Assembly (NCBI GenBank): GCA_003650125.1
Contig: QNFX01000003.1
Span: 1-64,000 of the forward strand
Direction of reading: 5' to 3'
DNA from: Campylobacterota bacterium
Lineage (GTDB): Bacteria > Bdellovibrionota > Bacteriovoracia > Bacteriovoracales > Bacteriovoracaceae
DNA: 64,000 nucleotides
The notes beneath the pieces are model-generated. The model made no database searches. It had not been told where the DNA came from and saw only the letters and a program-made list of their open reading frames with translations. The position numbers and the translations under genes are program-made. Below are positions 44,178 through 51,888 of the stretch, in pieces (position 1 is the stretch's first letter; each line of letters begins with the position of its first letter).

Positions 44178-44861
44178 ATGAAATTATTAATTGGACTTAC
44201 GATAAGTATGACTCTTTGGAGTTCGCTTGCTTTTGGTGGAATGGAAAGTATGGTTCCAGTTCCTGAAGGATGTTATGAAGAGAATTCACTGACTTATTGT
44301 GTGAGAAATAACTGGGAAAAAGTTAGATTACCAGGGGAAAGAAAGAAACAGTTAATCGTATATGTAAATTTCTATGCTCAACTTGGAATGGATGAATATT
44401 CTTCTATCGAAGAATTAGAAGATATATTTACCGATTTCGAAGCTTGGCCAGATTATGTCGTAAACTCTCGAAATGTAAGATATAGATATTCTAGAACTCT
44501 TACGCCAACGGTTATAGCTGGAGGAGAAGTAATTCAGCATAATGTTTCTGATTATGAAATGCGAAGACCTTTTGGTTGGGAAAGAATTATTGAAAAATCA
44601 GATTACATAAAGCTTGAAAACATCGCTGGTTCAGAAGTTAGTTACAAATTCACTTTGGATAAGAGTTTCGACGAAACTAGAGGATTAAAGGATAAAATAG
44701 GCTTTATTCACGTTTCAACTGATGAAGAAAATGGAGTTTATAATATTCAGGTTAACCTTACAGTTAGACCTAATATCAATATTCTTGGAGATGTAACCGC
44801 AAAAGTAACCACTAGAGGGCTTGTGGATATTTTCAAGGGAATGTTTGACCTAGACGATTAA
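44178..44861 (+). CDS. Secreted SRPBCC/START-like protein (putative), 227 aa
   Basis: Signal peptide (residues 1-19, ending LAFG) after AAGGAG. A single disulfide is possible between the cysteines in EGCYEE and LTYCVRN. The core (IEELEDIFTDFEAWPDYV, then alternating strands with a terminal helix VDIFKGMFDL) resembles the START/polyketide-cyclase hydrophobic-ligand fold; that is only a pattern match. It is the third gene after the FadL-like porin and giant lipoprotein, and a terminator ends the unit. A periplasmic lipid carrier would fit. Confidence 0.55.
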   Translation: MKLLIGLTISMTLWSSLAFGGMESMVPVPEGCYEENSLTYCVRNNWEKVRLPGERKKQLIVYVNFYAQLGMDEYSSIEELEDIFTDFEAWPDYVVNSRNVRYRYSRTLTPTVIAGGEVIQHNVSDYEMRRPFGWERIIEKSDYIKLENIAGSEVSYKFTLDKSFDETRGLKDKIGFIHVSTDEENGVYNIQVNLTVRPNINILGDVTAKVTTRGLVDIFKGMFDLDD

Positions 44862-44862
44862 T

Positions 44863-44890
44863 AAAAGGCCTATTTACAGGCCTTTTTTCT
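44863..44890 (+). terminator. Rho-independent terminator
   Basis: AAAAGGCCT, a 6-base loop (ATTTAC), AGGCCTTTT and further T. Ends the FadL/lipoprotein/START unit. Confidence 0.85.
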
Positions 44891-44900
44891 TTTCAATTAA

Positions 44901-44928
44901 AATGGCCTGTACTACACTGCAGGCCATT
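44901..44928 (+). promoter_or_regulatory. Hairpin directly upstream of a start codon
   Basis: AATGGCCTG / CAGGCCATT, a 9-bp perfect stem with a 10-base loop, ends one base before the ATG at 44930. There is no Shine-Dalgarno. It may block or position ribosomes, or lie upstream of a leaderless transcript. Confidence 0.5.
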
Positions 44929-44929
44929 C

Positions 44930-46120
44930 ATGACACAGCAAAAGTACTCCCATTATTCGCATATTCTTAAGGGTCAAAGACTCCCTGCATTAATATTAGA
45001 TTACGATCTTTTAAAAAAGAATGTTGAAGATATCATTAAGCGGGCCGATGGGAAAAAAATTAGACTTGCTTCTAAATCTATTAGATCAGTACCCATTTTA
45101 AAGCGCTTATTAAGTGACTATCCAGAGTTTCAGGGCATTCTCTGCTTCAGTATTGAAGAGGCCGTATTTCTTGCTGAAAAGGGCCTAGACGATCTTCTTG
45201 TCGCCTACCCAAGTGTGCAAGCAAAGGTCATTGAACCTGTTTGTAATCTAACTAAAGAAGGGAAATTTATTACCTTGATGGTAGATAGCTTAGAGCAGGT
45301 TCAAACTATTCAAGCAGTGGCGGCAAAAAAAAATGCTGTGATAAATATTTGCTTTGATATCGATATGTCTATGCACCTGCCCGGATTAAACTTTGGCGTC
45401 TATAGATCCTCGTTAAGATCTCTCAAAAATGTTTTAGATCTTTTTGATAAAATTAAAGATTTTGAAAATGTAAAAGTTGTAGGGATTATGGGCTATGAAG
45501 CACAGATCGCAGGCCTTGGAGATAAAATTCCTGGCAACCCTGTTAAAGCGTGGATTGTAAGGCTTTTAAAAAAAATCTCTATACCAAAACTTCGAAAACT
45601 TAGAAAAGAAGTGGTGGATTCTCTTACTGAACGAGGGGTATCGCTCACCATTAAAAATGGTGGCGGAACAGGAAGTCTAAGGTCTACCTCAGAAGATAGT
45701 TCAGTAAATGAAATTGCCATGGGGTCCGGTCTTTTCTCTCCCACACAATTTGATCACTATAAAGATTTTAAATTTAATCCAGCTATGTTTTTTGCTCTTG
45801 AAATATCTAGAAATAGTGAAGGGCAAGTTTTTACCGCTAATGGTGGAGGCTATATTGCTTCAGGCCCTGTTGGTAAAGAGAAACTTCCAACTCCTTATCT
45901 ACCTGAAGGAATGTCTTTAACCGCTAATGAAGGGGCCGGTGAAGTACAAACTCCAATTAAGATATCAGGTAGCGATATTAAGCTTGGAGATCCAGTCTTT
46001 TTTAGACATTCCAAAGCAGGTGAAGTTTGTGAACGATTTAATGAAATAACTTTAATTTCTGGAAATCAGATAGTGGAAAAAGTTCCAACTTATCGTGGTG
46101 AAGGACAATGCTTTTTTTAA
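44930..46120 (+). CDS. Alanine racemase/D-threonine aldolase-like PLP enzyme, 396 aa
   Basis: The N-terminal barrel of fold-III PLP enzymes: PALILDYDLLKKNV, then the PLP lysine Lys49 in IRLASKSIRSV. The C-terminal region has the D-serine dehydratase-like metal site in FFRHSKAGEVCERFN (His and Cys). The family ('amino acid deaminase/aldolase') splits D-beta-hydroxy amino acids or deaminates D-Ser. No ribosome site is visible; a hairpin sits directly before the ATG. The GMC oxidoreductase starts 3 bases after the stop, so the genes are coupled. Confidence 0.85.
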   Translation: MTQQKYSHYSHILKGQRLPALILDYDLLKKNVEDIIKRADGKKIRLASKSIRSVPILKRLLSDYPEFQGILCFSIEEAVFLAEKGLDDLLVAYPSVQAKVIEPVCNLTKEGKFITLMVDSLEQVQTIQAVAAKKNAVINICFDIDMSMHLPGLNFGVYRSSLRSLKNVLDLFDKIKDFENVKVVGIMGYEAQIAGLGDKIPGNPVKAWIVRLLKKISIPKLRKLRKEVVDSLTERGVSLTIKNGGGTGSLRSTSEDSSVNEIAMGSGLFSPTQFDHYKDFKFNPAMFFALEISRNSEGQVFTANGGGYIASGPVGKEKLPTPYLPEGMSLTANEGAGEVQTPIKISGSDIKLGDPVFFRHSKAGEVCERFNEITLISGNQIVEKVPTYRGEGQCFF

Positions 46121-46123
46121 ATT

Positions 46124-47521
46124 ATGGAAAATAAAATCTACGATGTCATTATTGTTGGGGCCGGGGTTTCCGGTTCTTTTATCGCGGACCAACTTACCAA
46201 AGAGGGAATGAAATGTCTGATGCTTGAGGCAGGGCCTTTTTTAGATAAGGACACTTATCCAACCCATGAAGTTGTGACTTCCTCAAAAATGTATTGGTCT
46301 GGTGGTATCGAGCTCAATAAAAATGCCTCTTTGGCCTTTCTAAGGCCTAAAGTTGTAGGTGGTGGTTCGATTGTTAACCAGGCGCTACTTGATCGTTTTG
46401 ATGAAGAGGCCTTCGGGGATTGGCGATCTAAAAGTTCTATTTCTTATTTAAATAATAAAGATATGGCCTCATGGTATGACCAGGCAGAATCAAAAATATC
46501 CATTCAAACTATTCCCGAAAATGTCAGAAATAGAAATGCTAAAATATTTTTAAAGGGAATGGAGCAAAATGGGTTTAGTGCTAAGGCCTTAACGAGAGCG
46601 CAAAGTGGATGTGAATACGAAAAGGGAAATGACTGTATCGAATGTCTCTCTGGGTGTCGAATTGATAGTAAGCAGAGTATGCCGGTAACGACTTTAAAAA
46701 GCGCTTTAGATCAGGGGCTAAAATTAGTTTCTCTTTTTGAAGTTAAAAATATTAAGACAAGTGGTGATGGTGTAGAGATTTCAGGAATAAGAAATAAAAA
46801 AGATGTGAAAAAATTTAAGGCAAAAAAATTAGTTCTTGCTGCGGGGGCGATTGGTAATTCACTTCTGCTTTTAAGGTCAGGATTTAAAGATTCAAATCCG
46901 TCCATAGGTGAAAATTTTTATACTCATCCTCAGTATATGAGCTTGGGAGTATATAAAGATCCAGTCAATTCTTTTAAAAGTGCTTTTCAGTCAGTAAAAT
47001 CAGATGATCCAAAATTTAGGAAATGGGGGTTTAAACTGGAAAATGTTTTTGCTCCACCGGCCGGTTTATCTATGTTGATTCCAGGACACGGTAAGGCCCA
47101 TGTTGGTGATATGAGAAAAATCCCTTATATGGCCTGTATTGAAGTCGCAGTTAGAGATACTAATCCGGGAAAAATTTCTATTGATAACAAAGGAAGAACA
47201 GTTATCGATAAAAAATTAAACTCAGAAGATAAAAAGAGAAGAGATAAGGGAATCGAAATCATAAATAATATATTTTCGTCTACTGGAGCAGAAAAAATTA
47301 TTAAAGGGAATACAGCAATTGGTCTTCACTTAATGGGTGGTTGTGTCTTAGGAACAGATGCTAATAAGTCTGTTACTAATCCAGAATTTAATCTTCACAG
47401 CAGTAAGAATGTATTTATTGCAGATTCATCCGTGTTTCCATCAGCGCCTGGGATCAATCCTTCATTAACCATTATGGCCTTATCAATAATGGCCTCACAA
47501 AACATAATTAGTGGGTTTTAA
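46124..47521 (+). CDS. FAD-dependent GMC oxidoreductase, 465 aa
   Basis: GMC oxidoreductase: VIIVGAGVSGSFIAD binds FAD, GGGSIVNQALLDRF and the C-terminal NVFIADSSVFPSAPGINPS are the substrate and flavin signatures; the C-terminal catalytic His may be in LHLMGGCVLG. Four cysteines in the middle (GCEYEKGNDCIECLSGCR) recall the Cys-rich loop of GMC enzymes near cholesterol oxidase. It oxidises an alcohol. The next gene resembles the small subunit of gluconate-2-dehydrogenase-type enzymes. Substrate unknown. Confidence 0.87.
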   Translation: MENKIYDVIIVGAGVSGSFIADQLTKEGMKCLMLEAGPFLDKDTYPTHEVVTSSKMYWSGGIELNKNASLAFLRPKVVGGGSIVNQALLDRFDEEAFGDWRSKSSISYLNNKDMASWYDQAESKISIQTIPENVRNRNAKIFLKGMEQNGFSAKALTRAQSGCEYEKGNDCIECLSGCRIDSKQSMPVTTLKSALDQGLKLVSLFEVKNIKTSGDGVEISGIRNKKDVKKFKAKKLVLAAGAIGNSLLLLRSGFKDSNPSIGENFYTHPQYMSLGVYKDPVNSFKSAFQSVKSDDPKFRKWGFKLENVFAPPAGLSMLIPGHGKAHVGDMRKIPYMACIEVAVRDTNPGKISIDNKGRTVIDKKLNSEDKKRRDKGIEIINNIFSSTGAEKIIKGNTAIGLHLMGGCVLGTDANKSVTNPEFNLHSSKNVFIADSSVFPSAPGINPSLTIMALSIMASQNIISGF

Positions 47522-47524
47522 GTT

Positions 47525-47995
47525 ATGACTTCAACATATTTAAACCAAAGAGAGCTTAAAGGATTTTTAAAACTGGCCGATGTTATGATTCCTGGAGAGG
47601 GAGATCTTCCCAGTTTTTCTAGTACTAACTTTGTAAATTTCATTGATTTGGTACTAGAAGAAGTAAATGATACCGATTTAGGAGATCTTAAGTTTTTATT
47701 TGGACTCCTGGCCATCATGCCAAACTTTCTAATTCACTGGTCTATGCTTTTTGTGGAAAACTTCCAGATAGGGCCTGATTTTCTAAAAGGAAATTTAGCT
47801 AAAATTGAGATAGGTCTAAAAGGGATTATCTATTCACTCTATTATTCTCGTCTCCCAGACCATAATGCTGATGGTGATAAGATTTTTAAAGTTCTCGGTT
47901 GGGAAACGAATATTCCAGGACTTCAAAAGCAAAATAACACGCAAAAAGAAAAAGAGCTTTGTAACGGTGGAGAAAGACCGGCCCAGTTTCTTTGA
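47525..47995 (+). CDS. Gluconate 2-dehydrogenase subunit 3-like protein, 156 aa
   Basis: The stretch LKGFLKLADVMIPGEGDLPSF is the typical start of Gluconate_2-dh3 subunits (IP..DLPS), and the rest is helical. No twin-arginine signal is seen, unlike many family members. It begins 3 bases after the GMC gene, which supports the subunit role. A C-terminal Cys in KELCNGGE is unexplained. It may help assemble or stabilise the flavoprotein. Confidence 0.75.
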   Translation: MTSTYLNQRELKGFLKLADVMIPGEGDLPSFSSTNFVNFIDLVLEEVNDTDLGDLKFLFGLLAIMPNFLIHWSMLFVENFQIGPDFLKGNLAKIEIGLKGIIYSLYYSRLPDHNADGDKIFKVLGWETNIPGLQKQNNTQKEKELCNGGERPAQFL

Positions 47996-48038
47996 TTAAA
48001 ACTTTACTAAATATAATCTTTTGGCCTTAATTTATCTA

Positions 48039-49730
48039 ATGAAGGTTTTACTCTATTTATTACTAATATCATCTTGTTCCCATTTAAGGTCTGTTGACCT
48101 GGCCCCGGGAGAAAAAAAGAGTGATCACTACTCTAGGGGTAGAAAAATAATGATTACTACCCAGGGACCTGCATCAACTTTGGCAGGGAAAAAAATATTT
48201 GAGCTGGGGGGGAATATTTATGATGTCGCAGTTGCCATCTCCTTTGCGATCTCCGTTGAAAGGCCCCAATCTACCGGGATTGGTGGGGGAGGTTTTTTAC
48301 TCCATCATCAAAAAGGAAAAACTCCCAAGGCCTTAGATTTTAGAGAGAGGGCCCCTCATAGATCAAGTGAGAAGATGTATCTAGATAAAAGCGGTCAGGA
48401 GATCAAAGGTTTGTCGAGGAAGGGAATCAAGTCTGTTGGGGTACCAGGTTTGGTGGCAGGGCTTATACAAATCCATGAGAGTTATGGGCTGCTTCCCTTA
48501 AAAACAGTTATGAAACCGGCCATTAACTTGGCGCGAAATGGTCTTGAAATTTATCCCGAACTTTTTAGAGCACTTAAAATTAAAGAGTCAGTGCTAAGAA
48601 AATTCCCTGCCAATTTAAAAGTCTTTTTTACTAAGGGAAAATTGAAACAAAAGGGAGATCTTTTAGTTCAAAAGGATCTGGCACGAACACTTGAAATTAT
48701 TGCGCGGAAAGGATCTTCGGGGTTTTATAAAGGAGAGGTCTCTAGAGCGATTATTTTGGAGTCAAAAAGATTAGGTGGTATTCTCTCTCAAAAGGACTTG
48801 GATGGGTACCGGGTAAAGTCTAGAGAACCCATAAAAGGAACTTATAGGAATCATTCAATCTTTTCTATGCCACCTCCAAGTTCTGGTGGTGTACACATCA
48901 TCCAAATCTTAAATATTTTAGAAGGATATGATTTGAAAACACTTGGGGTGCAAAACCCTAAGACTATTCACTTAGTATCTCAGGCCATGCAAGCTGCCTT
49001 TTATGATCGAGCGATGTATCTCGGGGACACTGACTTTGAAAAGGTTCCGGTTACGGGACTAATATCTAAAAAATATGCCAGCAGTATCCGGAAAAAAATA
49101 GATCAAGAAAAGTTTTTGGAATTAAAAGGTGAGGATCCAAATTTTTATGAGTCTTTAGAGACTACCCATTTCAGCGTTATGGATGGAGATGGTAATGTTG
49201 TGGTTTCTACTCAAACAATTAATGGATATTTTGGTTCTGGAGTGATGGTGCCAGGAACGGGGATTATTTTAAACAATGAAATGGATGATTTTGCTACCAA
49301 AGTTGGCAATTTAAACTTGTTTGGAGCTGTGGGAGGGTCTAAAAATTTAATAAGGCCTAAAAAGACCCCCTTATCCAGTATGTCTCCTACTATCGTTTTT
49401 AAAAAGGATAAACCTATTTTGGCCTTAGGGTCTCCTTCTGGAACCAAAATCCTAACTTGTGTGATGAGTACTATTTTGAATTACCTCGAATTTGGGCTCT
49501 CTTTGAGGCAATCACAAGAGCTAGTTCGCTATCACCATCAATGGAAACCAAATTTTCTAAGGATTGAAAAACCTGGATTTAAAAGCAGTACGATGAGAAA
49601 ACTTGAGGATATGGGATATGCTATTAAGGAAAAATCTCTTGGCTGTAAAGTTCAGTCCATTGCCCGTGAGGGCGATGAGCTGATTGGTGTATCTGATCTT
49701 CGAGGCCAAGGCATGGCCTGGGGTATTTAG
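48039..49730 (+). CDS. ggt: Gamma-glutamyltranspeptidase lipoprotein, 563 aa
   Basis: The start is moved to ATG 48039 so that the lipoprotein signal (MKVLLYLLLISSC) is first; a TTG at 48021 is possible. GGT pattern: GGNIYDVAVAISFAISVERPQ, the substrate Arg in LDFRERAP, the cleavage/nucleophile Thr in TTHFSVMDGDGNVV, and LSSMSPTIV. It splits the gamma-glutamyl bond of glutathione or transfers it. Glutathione made via gshA, or taken from other cells, may be the substrate. It should be matured in two subunits. Its stop overlaps by 4 bases the convergent gene. Confidence 0.93.
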   Translation: MKVLLYLLLISSCSHLRSVDLAPGEKKSDHYSRGRKIMITTQGPASTLAGKKIFELGGNIYDVAVAISFAISVERPQSTGIGGGGFLLHHQKGKTPKALDFRERAPHRSSEKMYLDKSGQEIKGLSRKGIKSVGVPGLVAGLIQIHESYGLLPLKTVMKPAINLARNGLEIYPELFRALKIKESVLRKFPANLKVFFTKGKLKQKGDLLVQKDLARTLEIIARKGSSGFYKGEVSRAIILESKRLGGILSQKDLDGYRVKSREPIKGTYRNHSIFSMPPPSSGGVHIIQILNILEGYDLKTLGVQNPKTIHLVSQAMQAAFYDRAMYLGDTDFEKVPVTGLISKKYASSIRKKIDQEKFLELKGEDPNFYESLETTHFSVMDGDGNVVVSTQTINGYFGSGVMVPGTGIILNNEMDDFATKVGNLNLFGAVGGSKNLIRPKKTPLSSMSPTIVFKKDKPILALGSPSGTKILTCVMSTILNYLEFGLSLRQSQELVRYHHQWKPNFLRIEKPGFKSSTMRKLEDMGYAIKEKSLGCKVQSIAREGDELIGVSDLRGQGMAWGI

Positions 49731-49942
49731 TGTTTTTGATTTGAGAGATAGAGCCTAAAAGATTTATCTTTAGACCTTCTAATAATACATTTCCCATTTA
49801 GTTTTTTTTCACAAAGAAAATCGTAAAAATCAGGAAGGGTATCGGCAACTTCTAAAATAGATTTTCCTTCATGTTCGCCAAAATCAATATAGACCTTATC
49901 TTCCTCTAAAATACCAGTTAGGGGACTTTGTGGTATCGCCAT
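49727..49942 (-). CDS. Hypothetical small protein, 71 aa
   Basis: A strong Shine-Dalgarno (AAGGAGGG) sets the ATG at 49942. The chain has VYIDFGEHEGKSILEVAD, like the short GKHKGK motif of DUF3820 or exodeoxyribonuclease-X C-terminal modules, a loose resemblance. Cys in FLCEKK and GKCIIRR could pair. It is followed by a basic RRSKDKSFRLY tail, suggesting nucleic-acid contact. The function is unknown. Confidence 0.7.
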   Translation of the reverse strand: MAIPQSPLTGILEEDKVYIDFGEHEGKSILEVADTLPDFYDFLCEKKLNGKCIIRRSKDKSFRLYLSNQKH

Positions 49943-50047
49943 TATTCCCTCCTTAGAATAAGTGATTTATTTACTGTGCAATGTGTTTATTTTCTAATAA
50001 CGCGCATGCTTTGAAAAGAAATTTAAACTTAAGGAAACTACTTTGCT

Positions 50048-50866
50048 CTATCTTCGCTTGAGTTTTGGATCAAAATAGTCGCGAAGCCCGTCTCCCATTA
50101 GGTTAAATCCAAGAAGAACGAAAAAAATACAAAGTCCTGGAAGGGTTACCATGGAGGGATTGGATTCAATGAAGGGCCTTGCATCTGAGAGCATGATTCC
50201 CCATTCCGGTAGGGGCGGTTGGGCCCCGAGTCCTAAAAAACCGAGTGCTGCCACACTTAGGATGGCCTCACTAAATCCTAGAGTTGCCTGAACTATTAGG
50301 GGGGCCAAAATATTGGGAAATATTTCTTTAAAAATGATTCTTCCGGAGCTGGCACCAGAGGATACTGCTGCCAGGTGGTAGTCTTTATTTTTTTCCACCA
50401 TAACACTTGATCTAACAATTCTGGTGAAGTTTGGGATACCAACTATTGCAACGGCCATCATGGCATTATTAAGGCCAGGCCCTAAAATAGAAATAACCAA
50501 AATGGCCAAAAGAATACTGGGAAAGCTCATCAAGACATCGATGACTCCCATAATAATGGTGTCGACAGTGCCTCTAAAATAACCACTCAAAAGACCAAGG
50601 GTAGTCCCACAAGTTAAAGAGATGGCCACTACGGAAGCGCCGACAAGGAGGGAAATTCTACTTCCAAAGAGAAGCCTGGAGAGGATATCTCTTCCTAGAT
50701 CATCAGTACCTAGAAGAAAGCCTTTCTCTTGAAAAGGGGAGATCCGTAAAAAATCTGTATAGATGGAACTAGGATCATGAGAGCTAATAATCGGGGCAAA
50801 AATGGCCAGTAAGACAAAGATAAAAATGATGAAAAGCCCAAGAGAGAGACCTCTATATTTTATCAT
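50048..50866 (-). CDS. dppC: Peptide ABC transporter permease DppC-like, 272 aa
   Basis: Polytopic; LLGTDDLGRDILSRLLFGSRISL near the N-terminus is the DppC/OppC signature, and EAILSVAALGFLGLGAQPPLPEWG carries the EAA loop that contacts the ATPase. Inner-membrane half of the peptide channel. The start overlaps the dppB stop by 4 bases. It is the last gene of this operon; the expected dppD/dppF ATPases are not downstream. Confidence 0.93.
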   Translation of the reverse strand: MIKYRGLSLGLFIIFIFVLLAIFAPIISSHDPSSIYTDFLRISPFQEKGFLLGTDDLGRDILSRLLFGSRISLLVGASVVAISLTCGTTLGLLSGYFRGTVDTIIMGVIDVLMSFPSILLAILVISILGPGLNNAMMAVAIVGIPNFTRIVRSSVMVEKNKDYHLAAVSSGASSGRIIFKEIFPNILAPLIVQATLGFSEAILSVAALGFLGLGAQPPLPEWGIMLSDARPFIESNPSMVTLPGLCIFFVLLGFNLMGDGLRDYFDPKLKRR

Positions 50867-51888
50867 TTATCCCCCCGAAGCCTGGGGTTGGCCCATAAGT
50901 AGGCCAGGTCCACGAGTCGATTTATAAGGACTACCAACGTACCGATTAATAAAACTCCACCTTGGATTGAGGGGTAATCTCTTTGATTTACTGAATGGAC
51001 AATCCACTTGCCAATTCCAGGCCAAGAAAAAATAGTTTCGGTCAAAATGGCCCCTGTAATTAATCCACCAAGCATAAGTCCGATGATCGTGATGATGGGG
51101 ATGAGGGCATTTTTCAAAGCGTGTTTAAAAATAATATTAAAACTATTTTGTCCCTTGGCCTTGGCCGTTTTTATAAAATCTTCATCGAGAACTTCAAGCA
51201 TTGAAGAGCGGGTCATTCTAGCGATTATTGCCAAAGGAATAGTTCCCATCACAAAAGCAGGAAGGATTAGATGTTTTATGGCCGAAAAAAATGGTGCCAG
51301 GCCATCTTCTGCAATGACTTCTCTTTGCAAAGTATCGATTAGCATAAATCCCGTCCAGGGTTCTACAAAATAAGCGACACTAAGCCTTCCGGAAACAGGA
51401 GTAAGTCCTAGGTGAACAGAAAAGAATAAAATAAGTAAAAGTCCCCACCAAAAAATAGGCATGGAGTATCCCGCAAGAGAGATAGACATTAAGATGTAAT
51501 CTACTGGAGAATTTCTCTTAACGGCAGCGAGAACACCCAGGGGAATTCCCAGAGTCAGCGCAAAAATTAAAGCGGTAAGAGAGAGTTCTATGGTGGCAGG
51601 AAAGCGGGAGAAAAACTCTTCAGCAACACTTGTTCCCGTAATAATCGATTTCCCTAAGTCCCCTTGCATGAGTCCTTTTATATAGACAAAAAATTGTTGA
51701 TGTAGGGGAAGGTCAAGCCCGAGCTTTGTCTTCATCAGGGCATAAACTTCAGGACTATTTCCTCTCTCTCCAAGAAGAGTCATGACAGGATCTCCTGGTA
51801 CAAGTCTTACGACTAAAAAGGCCAGGAGACAGATGCCAAAAAGGGTTGGCAACATTTTGATTAATTTAAAGGAGAACCTTTTAATCAT
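50863..51888 (-). CDS. dppB: Peptide ABC transporter permease DppB-like, 341 aa
   Basis: The start MIKRFSFKLIKMLPTLFGIC and RLVPGDPV, then RMTRSSMLEVLDEDFIKTAKAK and FSWPGIGKW are the DppB/OppB signatures. Forms the channel with DppC. Start and stop each overlap the neighbouring gene by 4 bases. A 20-residue insertion about positions 185-205 (VEPWTGFMLIDTLQR) is usual for dipeptide systems. Confidence 0.93.
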   Translation of the reverse strand: MIKRFSFKLIKMLPTLFGICLLAFLVVRLVPGDPVMTLLGERGNSPEVYALMKTKLGLDLPLHQQFFVYIKGLMQGDLGKSIITGTSVAEEFFSRFPATIELSLTALIFALTLGIPLGVLAAVKRNSPVDYILMSISLAGYSMPIFWWGLLLILFFSVHLGLTPVSGRLSVAYFVEPWTGFMLIDTLQREVIAEDGLAPFFSAIKHLILPAFVMGTIPLAIIARMTRSSMLEVLDEDFIKTAKAKGQNSFNIIFKHALKNALIPIITIIGLMLGGLITGAILTETIFSWPGIGKWIVHSVNQRDYPSIQGGVLLIGTLVVLINRLVDLAYLWANPRLRGDK

